Assembly: GCA_018806985.1 (NCBI GenBank)
Contig: JADANN010000369.1
Coordinates: 2,360,501 to 2,424,500 of the forward strand
From: Angiostrongylus vasorum
Taxonomy: Eukaryota > Nematoda > Chromadorea > Rhabditida > Metastrongylidae
DNA: 64,000 nt
Reading direction: 5' to 3'
Part shown: positions 12,020 to 24,300 of the stretch, one piece after another
Layout of the letters: each line of letters begins with the position of its first letter
Position numbering within the stretch: position 1 is the stretch's first letter
Program-made: the position numbers and the translations under genes
Notes under the pieces: model-generated
The model's database searches: none
The model's input: only the letters and a program-made list of their open reading frames with translations
What the model was told of the DNA's origin: nothing

Positions 12020-12240
12020 GAAACACGAAGCCTATCTCCTGAATGCACCAATCTCCCAGGGCAATTCCACGGCCGTCAGAGAGTGGAATCTCATCCCCCT
12101 GAACGCACCTGTCTCCCAGGGCCATTACATGGTCGTTCTGCTACGCATTTAAATCCCTATCCGATACTAGCGGGCGCGCCACGTAGACACGCGATTAACC
12201 GACTCGAGATCCATCACATGAAGATCCTTGGGAACCTAAT
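12020..12240. repeat. Unclassified repeat with internal duplication
   Basis: Two imperfect tandem units of about 60 bp (each with CTCCCAGGG, AATGCACC/AACGCACC and a TGGTCGT/CGGCCGT end) precede a stretch around ATTAACCGACTCGAGATCC that recurs, diverged, at about 26545-26605 (ATTAACCACCTCGAGATAC). Class unknown. Confidence 0.4.
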
Positions 12241-12352
12241 GACAACTGAAGAAAAACAGAGCATCACACATCACATCCTTCAATCGCTGAAATGGATGTG
12301 ACAATTTATAGACATTGAACTTGTTAGGTAAAGACAGCACATACTCGAAAAC

Positions 12353-15300
12353 TTACCGTTTTGAAGCTTTGTCGTTTTCCTCTTTCTCCGCACTTTGTCG
12401 CTTCAAGCCACGTCGCTTCATCAGCGGTGCTGCGTCAACATCCATCAAGTAAAAACCATCACGGTTTGCAGTGAGGAACGCTTGTAACGTTTCGTTAAAC
12501 GTTTCTCCTAGAAAATATCGTATTATATGCCTAAGCCGAATGAAACATAATTAGATTAGGAGATTATGAGATTCCCAAAGAAATTCTGTGCGTACCAGCA
12601 AACGAAGGAAGAACACTGGGTGTTTGTAGCGGTGTCTCCAAAGACGCAGCTGAATTCAGCCAAACATGCTGCGATAGCTCTTGCATGGATAGTCGCTTTT
12701 TCGGATCCACGGTTAACAACCCTATAGGGTTAACAAATTGTTCCAAGGTATATTCCGCTTAATGCTCCTCTATCTCATGGGAGTACATGACACATCAACG
12801 CAATAAAAAACAAATTTCTTAAGTGTTCAGAGAGTGGAATGTCTAGTTTACCGTTGATAAGCTGCTTCGCCTCTGCCGACACTGCTCTCCACGCCTCGCC
12901 TGCGAACGAGAATTGAGCTTTTCTTATTCGTTGCATGATTTCTGTGGCGGATTCGGTTTTTGAGCGGGCATGAAATGGCACTTGACCGGATAACATTGTA
13001 AACTAAAGCATGGAAACAAGGATCTTCGATTACGTTCAGAAACTCATGATCGACGAGAACTACGCAATAAGAAGAACAAATCACCAGAATGACACCAAGC
13101 GACCACAGATCGCACTGCTCGTTGTACTCTGGAAGGGTATCGCCAAGATCAAGAACTTCAGGTGCCGCATACTGAAGGGTGAAACAAGGCGTCCTAAATG
13201 AGAAAAAAGTGGGGAAAACGATGTAGTATTTGTTTTGGAGAAGAATAAAACGAACATAAAAACAGAACAGGAAAAACACAACCTAAAAAAAGACGAAGAT
13301 GAAAACAGAACAACGCAACCAACCATGGTTTCAGAGCGGTTAGTGGAACACCGACTATAAAGCAGAAGCTGACTAATTAGCACTGCTGCAGTTAAAGCAA
13401 AATTTAGTGGCGATTAAGGTACAGAAATAAAGACGGTTTGGAAACCACTAAAGACACAAAGAGAAAAATATCCCAAAGCTTTTTCTCTTATTTTCTTCAC
13501 CTATAGTAACCCAAAAAAGTGTGTTAAGTGTCGTCTTCCTCTACACCGCTCCGATCCTTCAACCCACTACTTTACAACATCGAAACTACACCATGCCGAG
13601 TATGCTCCTAAGTAAACACGTTCCGGTACTCCGTCGCGATAGAGGAACTACTCATTCATGATCAATAATAAGCATAGTAAGAAACTAGCTCACCACCCAT
13701 TTCAAAGGAACTATAATCCCTCATGCGGGAATCCCAAGGAGTTTTAAAGCGTAGAATTTTATACTTCTAGCAAAATATTTTATTGACAAATGCCCAACCC
13801 CATTATTAAAGTAGAAAATGTGAACACAACCGAAAAAACCGCCTTCTATGATCCAAATCAGGCAGAAGGGATGGTTCTTAGTACATTTTGAGTTGCATAC
13901 ACAAGAAAAAAGGATATATCGATGGCTTTGCATAGTAATAAGAAATTGGAGACGACATAGGCAAGCGTTCAACCCGAGCAGAATGTAATTCTACTTCTTA
14001 CCACCTAACCCTCCAGTGACTTTCACATTAGCATTCCATTGCAGCTTCATCCAAAAAAGTAGGCTGGGACGGGGAAGTCACCAAATAGAGTGTAAAATAA
14101 AGCGACAGCAAACAAGCAAAAAGTTTTGTTACGCGTGGGCGGAGCACAGAAAGTGTGTTAAGATGCGATACGATTATAACAGCACGTGGTAGTGGGTGGG
14201 CTGGCATCGCGTACATTTTCCGATAGACTGACTTCAGCTGCTGCTCGACACAAGCCGGTAACAAACGCGCAAAGCCGAAGTCGACGAGTCGGAGCTGCGC
14301 ACTCGAGTCCTCGCTTTCGAACAGGATGTTCTGCAAAGAAAAGAACAGATGCCGCAAAAACCACGACACTATACTATGTGACTTTGTAAGTTTTCGCAAA
14401 AAAAACCCGAAACAGCGTCTCGAATAACCCCACGACACCAATAATGATAAAGAACGCCTTTCAAAAAATTTGAACTGACTCTAAAAGAAGAACGCTTCTC
14501 TCTCATACTTAGTCATGCGCCTTCTCCCAGATTTATTTTTTTTGATCTGGGGAGGGTTTCACTTGTCATCCCACGTGAACAACATAAGGGTGGTCTCACA
14601 CCTTATAAAATGGTGAGCGGCTTTTTTAATAACGTGGCCTTTGCAGATCTTGTAGATCTTTCGTGACCAACACGATATCGGCAACTATCGCCCAATCTGT
14701 TTGCTGTCTGTCGTCTACAAACTTTTCACTCGAGTCATCCTAAACAGGATTGACAAAACACTGGACGAAGGACAGCCATGTGCGCAAGCAGGGTTCCGAA
14801 AAGGATTTAGTACGATGGACCACATCCACACGATAACAAGGCTCATTAAAGTATCGCGAGAGTACAGAAGAACGCTCTGTCTTACCTTCATCGATTTACA
14901 GAAGGCGTTTGATTCAGTCGAGACAGAAGCAGTCTTGGAAGCCCTGGATGGTCAAGGAATCCCTACTCAGTACGTAAAGATTCTTCGTGAGCTGTACAAG
15001 AATTTCACAACAAAGGTATCACCATTCTACGACGATATTATCATTGACGTCAAAAGAGGAGTTAGGCAAGGCGATACCATCTCGCCAAAATTATTTACCG
15101 CCACCCTCCAGAACGTCATGCGAACATTGGAATGGGATAATATGGGAGTGACAATCGATGGTCTGCGTTACACCATCTTCGCTTTGCTGATGACATCGTT
15201 CTTATAACACCAAACATTAGCCAAATGGAACGTATGCTTGCGGACAACCTGTGGGAAGATTGGTTTTCTAGTAAATCTCACAAAAACGATGTTCATGAAG

Positions 15301-18300
15301 AACGCGTTGGTTTCGTATGCCTCATTCACGCTCAACGGAACGAATATCTCCGAACGCTCCAGTTATGTCTATCTAGGTCAGGAAATCGATATGGTAAACG
15401 ACTTAGCTCCAGAGCTGAGCAGAAGGAAACGAGCGGCATGGGGAGCTTTCAAGAGCGTCGATGATGTAGTGAAGAGAACAAAGAACACCCGACTCCGCGC
15501 CCACCTTTTCGACTCAACGGTACTCCCAGCCCTAACGTATGCGTCAGAAACCTGGTCGCTGCGTAAGCAGGATGAAAGATCACTCAGCGTTATCGAACGC
15601 GCAGTCGAAAGAACGAAGTAGGGATGGGATCCATCCGAAGCTCCGACCTGCGTCAACGATCAAAAATCAAAGATGCCGTTCTGCACGCCAGTCGAAGATA
15701 AGGTGGGCCGGACACGTAAAGCGTATGAATGACAACCGATGGACAAGAGCCGTTAGTGACTGGATTCCTCGGGATGTCAAACGTACTACAAGAAGACCAT
15801 CGACGCGATGGTCAGAGTTCTTCACGAAGAGCCTAGAAGATATGATGCTCGACGAGTCCCTAAGGCGAGTAGAACCCACTGGGCTACCCTTGCACGCGAC
15901 AGCGAGAAGGGAAGATTTACTGGCGCCCGCTCGAGTCACTCGACGATCAACGGGCCTACAGGTGATATAGGTGATAATGAAGCTGAGGTATTTGCAAAAC
16001 TCCGGACCGCAGCTGTCGAACACGCTGTTACCCTTTCCGGGGCTACGGTGTTTGCAAATATCTCAGCATGATTACGGTTGTATTTCACATAATACCCTGC
16101 CGTGAACAATTGTAGTAGGCAGCAAATGAAAAGTTAACTATTGGTAACTACCGAACCAGATGGATAGTGTAACATAAGACAGTCCATGCTATGAATAGGG
16201 CAAAGTCACTGGAACGTTAGCCGTTGAATCACAGCAACAACTGGTACCAATCTCACATCAGCTCAACAAGGGCAGTTCGTAAGATTTACATAAGTCCCTA
16301 GACGGTTAGGGGGTAGCGGTATGGTAGTGACGCCATTCAGTATGCGTAAGGTCGTCTTTCAACCCCGTCCTGGACCAGCCAAGCCTATCATCCTTACAAC
16401 GTCGTCAAATTATTTTCAGTCTTGTCGGAGATCAGCCTCCCATCATTACACAGAAACTGGCAAATAAATGTGATGAATATTTGAGAATGTCCCTAGTATG
16501 ACTATCTCAAGAATTTTATGGGATACGGAAGTGAGGAAAGGAATAGGTTGTAAGAAGTTTGGGATCTGCACAATATGTGCGTATAAAGAAAGTATTTTAA
16601 CACCTAAGGTGATCTGATATGAGGACAATATACCACCAAGGTACCACGAGTTCCACCTAGACTTCATCGAAGCATATTTGAGGCACTTGAATCCATCGGG
16701 TTTAGTGTTCGACAGCGTAAATATCTTCGGTAATTAAATGACTCTGAAATTTCTATTCTCCTTTATCAGAAAACCGGTTAGCGAGAAAACGTCGACCTAG
16801 CAAGGAAAACACTTTTGGGAAATAGAACCAAACAACTATAAATATGTGTGAAAACTCGAGAAATAGAAGACTTAAACACCGTGACTGACGTCATAATACA
16901 TAGTAGTGCAACGAAAGAAAGGTTGGGAGGGTGTTCCTGAGTGTCGGGGGTGCGATGTACAGCAGGGGGATTCATCCACCCAGCAGGGTCTCGAAACTGA
17001 GAAGGAGTCCGGCGTTTCCATTAGGAAATCCAGCTAAAAGTAAACCAGTACCGGGTTCCAAAACCGTCCTGGTGTCAAACTAGTCGCATAGTGGCAGATC
17101 TCTATCCTGATCCACAAAGGCGGAGACTGAGTGTGGTGGTGACGACCTGGGGCAGACCTTGGCTGGATTGATCTCGGGACTCCAGGGAACTACAATGGCT
17201 AAACCAGCAAAACTCCGAAAAGTGGAGAATATGCTAGAGTCCGCACGACAACTGAAGAGGGGTCATCCGAGTATCCAAATACCCAAGTATCACAAAGCTA
17301 CTAATGAAAACCAACGTTCGCGACATGGAAAGACGGGATTCCAATTAACCTAAGGTAGCAGTGGCCCGTGAAATGAATGGTAAGCAATCTAGATTTATTC
17401 TGAACAAATCTACAACTATCTGAATACCAGTAGGATTGATGACTTGCTTATTTCACCACAGAAGTAGTTTCACATTTGCGTACTTCTGCGAGAGTGATTC
17501 AGTGAAAAACCCTACTGCACTGCATCAATACCAAATATGTCATTGAGGTGGCTTCGTTGCAAACGAACCTCAGGCTTCAAATCTCGATGAACAATCCGCT
17601 TGGCATGTAAATAACCCACGGCTGACACCAGTTGGCGCATGATGTTTGCAGCTTCAGCCTACAAAACGCATATCTACAGCTTCAGTGCATACATAAATCT
17701 TCAGCGAACAAATGAAGAGGATCAAAGATTATTGCCTCCGTGAATTTCTCAAGCTTCCTTAATCGTGCCAATAGCTCTTGTCCTGTGAGCAATTCCATAA
17801 CAATATAGTAGTGCAAAGGATCCGAGTGCACATCAAACAGTCGTACTATATTTACGTGACCTGGAGCAAAAAGAAGTCCTTACAAAAAGCAAACGAGTAC
17901 GAATTAGGATTGAAACTCACACCGTGAGAAGAAAGCAAGTGGTAATTATTCAAAAAAACCAACCTTTAACAATCTCCAAGATTCTGGACTCCCGTTGAGC
18001 TTGAGTTGCGAACCGCTGAGACACAATTTTTACAGCAAAAACAGCACCGTCCTCTATACGCTCACAACGCCTCACCACAGAAAATGATCCTCTGCCAAGA
18101 AAGCCCTTCTCAGTGGTGTCCAGCTTATATTTTCCGAAAAAAGATGAATTAGCTAACAATGCCTGAATATCTTCTTGCATTAGCTCTTCTCCAATAACAT
18201 TGTTGTTCGAGAAAATCACCGATGGTGAGATGTAGGAGTACCCCTTAATGGTATAAAAATAAGTAGACAATTATCACCTTCTATCATCAGTAATTCCGTC

Positions 18301-21300
18301 AATCGTCCAGGTACTGGAGAGGTAACTTTAACGCACTTATTTGTTTGAGAGATATGGAAAACATCACAATTTTTATACTAGCCTCATCATGTGACATCTT
18401 CACCAAAACCAACCAACAATGTAACGCGCTTTGCCATGGTTTACATTTTCCACTACAAATGTAGCCAAACTTATTTATAGTTATGCAGGCTTGGGTACGT
18501 TTATGCGAATTGTCTCCTGCACGTTGATTTAACACTCACTACACTACAAGGTGGATGAAAAATATTTGGTAGTTCCGAATAACTCATATACGCAGGCCAC
18601 CATCGACGGAGTCAAATGGACTATCCATGGTACCTTCTCCAAACGCGCTAAAATCATTAATATGAATATAATATTATAGCACACGTTTCACCTAAGTTAG
18701 ACCCGAAGACGACGTTTCCCCATATGCTGTAGGAATAAGCCAAATTTTGTTAAGGTCATACTTGGAATTATGATAACCACGTCGAAGAGATAGTTCAGCC
18801 ACGTGTAATCGTCGCTCAGTTCTTGATTGTTTCCAACGTCCATGAATGCTACGTTTCAGTCAATTTGAAAGCTTTTTTTACGTCGATGAAAAGGATTCGA
18901 AGTGTTACCGCACGCTTAACATCAGCAACTTCATCGTGACAATATGATCATCAATCATACAGCACCGGTATCGAACCCATTCCTGCTTGCATTACTATGC
19001 TTCGTCCAACACTCTGTCAATCCAGCTGAGAACGAGTCAAATGACGTGTTCGCTGGGGGAAAGCCGTTGGGTGGGTTGAACGATAGTTGTTATGTATCCT
19101 TCTTTATTATGCAACGTAAGACTCTACCTTTATCCATCAAAAACTGCCTTGCGAACTCTGCTCGCTCGACAGGGAGCGAACAGCATCAAGAATTCCATTC
19201 GACGTGGGCTGAAGCGAAATGCCTTCCACGTATTTCTCAGTCGCTTGGACTGATGTGCAGGTCCAGCGAATACGCAACTTCCAAAGTCATTATTTTGAAA
19301 AGTCTTACTGCAAACGTTTTGGAGCTAGTAGTTTTTATCCTTCTTTTTCCAAATTGTAACACTAAGAAACGATCACTTTGGACTTAACGCGTCAAGTGAC
19401 TCGACTTTTCAACACAGTTTGGGTTTGTTACATTAATTCACGTGGTCATAACGAACCTGCAACCAGCAATAAGTACTGAAGCAACGTAGCAGCTTATGAC
19501 TTGGAGTAGTTCAACAATTTTGGCTTGGATGTATAAAATCAGCACATTTTGAGAAATTATTCAAGGAAGTAATTGCTTTCCGATAGACAACATAAAGGAG
19601 AAAAACAATGGGACCTGCTCTCCGTAAAGAAAACCAGTAACTGAGATTCGCTGCACTTTACTTTTAATTGAGAATTGGTGAACTACAACGACTGTAAACA
19701 ACTGTTTAGACCAAACTTTTGGATGCATCGAAATGCCAACGACCAGATTTCAAAAAGTGTCGGTTCAATCAACTGGCAGACACTGGGAGCTATTACGAAG
19801 AAGACGTACAAAGTCTGTCCAATTATCGAAATCGTCAACAAAAATACTTAGCGATTTGCAGACTTGACAAGAACATCCGCATTAGCGAGTTCGTCTTACT
19901 TACTTGGATACCAGGATGGTCTGTCCTCATTGGTTGTGCCGGCCCCAGCAAAAATTTCAATTTCACGGGGTTTTGCTGGCTTAGTCATCGCGGCTCTCTG
20001 GAATCCCGAGGTCAGCCTGGCCAAAGCCTGCCCTAGGTCGTCACCACCACAGGCGGTGGCCATCCTTGTGGATCAGAGCGAGATTTGCCACCATGCGACT
20101 AGTTTGGCACCAGGACGGTGGTGGATCGTGGTATTGGCTTACTCTTAGCTACGCTTCCTAAAGGAAAGGCTCCTTCTCAGGTTGGAAGAGCCTGCCAGCG
20201 AGATGAATCCCCAACTGTACATCGCAGTTCCACACCGAGGAACACTTTCCAGCCACGATGAGGCGGTAAACCATTTGGAGGGCGAGCTCATAGTGCTATT
20301 TTAACATTAAATTCCAGCAAAAAAACAAAAAAAGCATAGGTTGTTAGGGTCAAAGGATGCCTAAATTCTGTACGAAGAAGGGCTGTACTCTGAAAAACAC
20401 TCTGCCTGTAAGGACACCACCAGGAAGGCAAAGTGAATGGATCTGCGGCGAACTACTGACGGTTTGTTGGGTTAATAATGAACAACGATTGATATATGGA
20501 CCTCGAAGGCTGAAGAAGTAACGAAGAAATAAAAGCAATGGCAACTCGACAACGAAACTAAAGCAGTGTTTACATTAAAAGAGATTCTGATATCTACGAA
20601 CCATGCGCGCGTGTAGCGCAGTGGTCGGAGGTGCCCTGCAACTTGTCTAGGAGATAGCAACACTGGGTCGATACATCGGTAGGCCACCGTGAGTTATTAT
20701 AAAGGCCAGTTTTGCATTCAATCACTTCCAAGCGATGCTTAATGAAGTTGGATGCATAGTCTATCCCATACGGATTGATCAACGCCGAGAGCTTTATCCT
20801 TTATCTTTTTTTTTAAATTTCGATTATGATGTGTTCAGAGAAGGCCAAAACAATCTACAATACCAATATTCAGTAAAAAACACTGCACACTGGAAACCGC
20901 TATGCAAAACCGACTAAGAGCTACGCACCGTGCGAATAACAGGAACGAAAGGGTTCGTTTAAGCTATCATTACAAAATTTTTTTTCCAAACCAACACATT
21001 TTTTTATAGCTTAATTCCAAGTTCATTCAGTGTTGGCACAAGTGATCTCAACTTAGTGTAATCTTAACTGGTATCTATGGATGTATGTACAAACTAAACA
21101 CTTCACTAGCGTCCTCTATAATTACTATACTGTGCTGTGCCCGCTAAAATTTGTTAACACCTCATTTACTGGACAGACAGGAGTACATTTAAAAAAATTG
21201 ATAACACACCCTGAAAAGAGTATTGCCGTTTACTGGAGACTCAGCTGGAGAGTACAGTGGCTGCTGGTTAGTAAATTCTTTTGCAAAATTTTGAACATCA

Positions 21301-24300
21301 AGCTGAAAAAAGGATAACATTCACATTCCTTTCCAACAATACTATAGTATTTCTTCTCTTCGTCTGTCACCGAACCAATAGAACAATTGTACCTCATGGG
21401 TAACATTAGGCACAATAAAAGGTTTCAGTTGCCGGTTAGCTACCATGTTCCAATCAATATCTTGAAGAAATTTGTGGTTTTTTATCTCATCAGCGCCATT
21501 GTATCCCAAGCGCTTCTCTACATTCTTCTCAAGAAGCGATCCAATGAAATCTCGTGCGAGAGGATCCATATTTCTCGGGAAGGGCACTTTTTTAGTTAAG
21601 ATCCTTCTGAAGAGGCAATAATGACTTTAGAATATGAGAACTATCCAGTTCTTATCAACAGAGATAAAACGATAGAAAAAAGGTATACTTGGCAATTTCT
21701 TTGCTAGAATTTGCTGCACCATCAACGGTGAAAGGACTGCAACCGGTCAGAAGCTCGAACGAAATCACACCCATAGACCACCAATCGACAACGTCCGAAT
21801 AACCACCTTCGGGCCGATTAATCACTTCGGGTGACCTGAAACTGGTAAAGGCCGTTTAGAAGTTCAAAAAATGGCTTACTTCCAGGATATTATACTCGAT
21901 TAGTATCAATATTTCTAATATTACTAACAGTACAATGGGTCGCTACAAAAGTAATGGTAATTGCTAATTTCGAAGGACTTTGTGGCACTACAACTCTGAA
22001 GAAGAATACGTCAAGACGTTAAAAAGATAAAAAGGACGAAGCTCTCGGCGTTCATCAACCAATGTGGGATGCGCCAGGCATTGGACTTCATTAAGCATTG
22101 TTTGGAGGTGAGTGAATGCTTATCTGGCCTTTACAATATCTCACCGTGGCCTAGCGATGTATCGAGCCAGTGCTGCTATCCTTCCAGACAAGTCTGGTAC
22201 CAACTTTGCGACCCCGGAGGTGTGGAAGGCTTGGTGAGCAACGAGTGTGGGAATCGATCCCATGTGTATTGCAGAGCGCCGCCAACCACTGCGCCACACT
22301 CGCAATAGCTCAAGACGTTGGCCGAATAAATAAATGTTTGGTAACAACCTCGTGCTAGATGATCAGTGAAAGGAAGTACTGCAGCTTTAATCAAATAGGA
22401 TTTCATTTTAAGAAAATAAAAGCATTAAAATCTAGTCGTTTCTGCACATACGGTACAACTCTATTCATTTCGGCAGCCTGGAATACCAAGCATTAGCGTC
22501 TACGAATTTTGCAAACGCATTTTCAGCCGCCTCTTTCGCTACTGAAAACTATTTCTTCGAAGAGATTTTCAAAGCGTTTCGAAAAGTGGTAGACTGCTGA
22601 AAAAAAACCCAGGTGAATATGCTGGATGAGATAGGGTTTCCTAGTCCAGTGCGTCAAACTTTTGCAGCAACTGTTGCACGACGCATGATTGAGCGCTATC
22701 GTACAGGACTGGACCTTATTTTTTTGACCAACAACGGAAACATGCTGAAACTTTTGCTGTATTTCACTGACTTGGTTTCATTACTCCTCTACCATGACTA
22801 TTTCACTAGAATTCAGAAAGTTCTGTTGGATTAATCTAGCTGGAAACCAGCAAGCAATCGTCGATGATTTTCGTTCGCTGGAGATTTAACTTTGCGAACT
22901 GTTTCCGAAATTTATCTCAGCTCAGTAAAGATGACGAATGTCCTGAGTCGTCATAAAGAATCCATTCTTCCTTTTGTTTTGCGCAATCCATTCTTCACTA
23001 TGTTTCGCGCGTTTCACAATGAATCGAGGAACATGGTACTTTTTTTGAACAAAAGAAGCGCAAAGCAGACTCATGACGGTGATCTTCTTGCCTTCTGGTC
23101 AGTTCATGTGGCTACCCACATTGAACTCGTAAAGAAAAGCTTCTCAAGAACCAATCTTCCCTTGAGAGCAAGGAACTTGCAAAGTAATGCAGAAAGGCGA
23201 TAAAAGAAGATCTGAAAGAAGGAACAGCAGCAGTTATGGTCGAAGCCGCAAAGGGTGGGAAGTGCATTCGCAAAGGCTACCGAAACCTCTCCACTCACAA
23301 AACCAAGATGATTATACTCCAACACTCAGATGGAGCAGTTTCGGCTTCCAGAAACGCAATGGAGGAAATCATTCACAGTTAGTAACTGTACGTCTTCAAT
23401 AGCCACGTCATGTTTTCGATTCTCCTTTCCGAAATCCGACTTGCTATTTCGTCGGTGAAAAAATCGAACATCAGGTCCGGATAAGGTGAGATCTTAACAG
23501 CTGAAGAAACTTCCGCCAGCCCTCGTAAACCACTGGGCCCGGCTCTTCACATGTTAACTGACTGTATGCACGGTCCCTACTCAACGGAAGACCAGCAAGA
23601 CCGTGTTATTGTCCAAGAAGGGTGATCTACACGACATCGGCAACTACCGCCCAATCTTCTTGCTGTCTATTGTTTACAAACTCTCCACTTGAGTCATCCT
23701 AAACAGGATTGACAGAACACTGGACGAAGGACAGCCATGTCAGCAAGCAGGGTTTTGAAAAGAATTCAGTGCGACGGATCACATCCACACGATAACAACA
23801 CTCATTGAAGTATCGCGAGAGTACAAAAGACTGCTCTGTCTCACTTTCACCGATTTGAAGAGGGCCTTTGACTCAACTGAGATAGAAGTAGTCATGGAAG
23901 CCCTTGATAGTCAGGGAGTCCCTACTCAGTACATAAAGATTCTTCGTGAGCTGTACAAAAAATTTCACAACCAAGGCATCATCATTCCACGAAGATATTA
24001 TCAATGACGTCAAAAGACGAGTTAGGCAAGGCGATACCATCTCGCCAAAATTATTTACCGCCACCCTCCAGAACGTCATGCGAACATTGGAATGGGATAA
24101 TATGGGAGTGAAAAAGTCGGCAGTTACATCATCTTCGTTTTGCTGATGACATCGCACTTATAACACCAAACATTAGCCAAGCGGAACGAATGCTTGCGGA
24201 CTTTGATAAAACCAGTGTAAAGATTGGTCTTCCACTAAACAAAAAAAAACTTCTCACAAAAAACGATGTTTACAAGGAACGGATTGGTTTGGTATGCCCC

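Noticed and set aside
17159..17353. Recurring small protein starting [10 protein letters not shown] or MAKPAK
   Set aside because: It is part of repeat family B and appears, differently broken, in most copies.
18540..18640. Possible missing MSK linker exon reading [14 protein letters not shown]
   Set aside because: Composition fits the kinase linker, but neither available donor phase joins the exon at 18243, so it was left out of the gene model.
22613..22834. Open frame upstream of the RTE copy as a possible endonuclease domain
   Set aside because: None of the expected endonuclease motifs were found and the frame is short.
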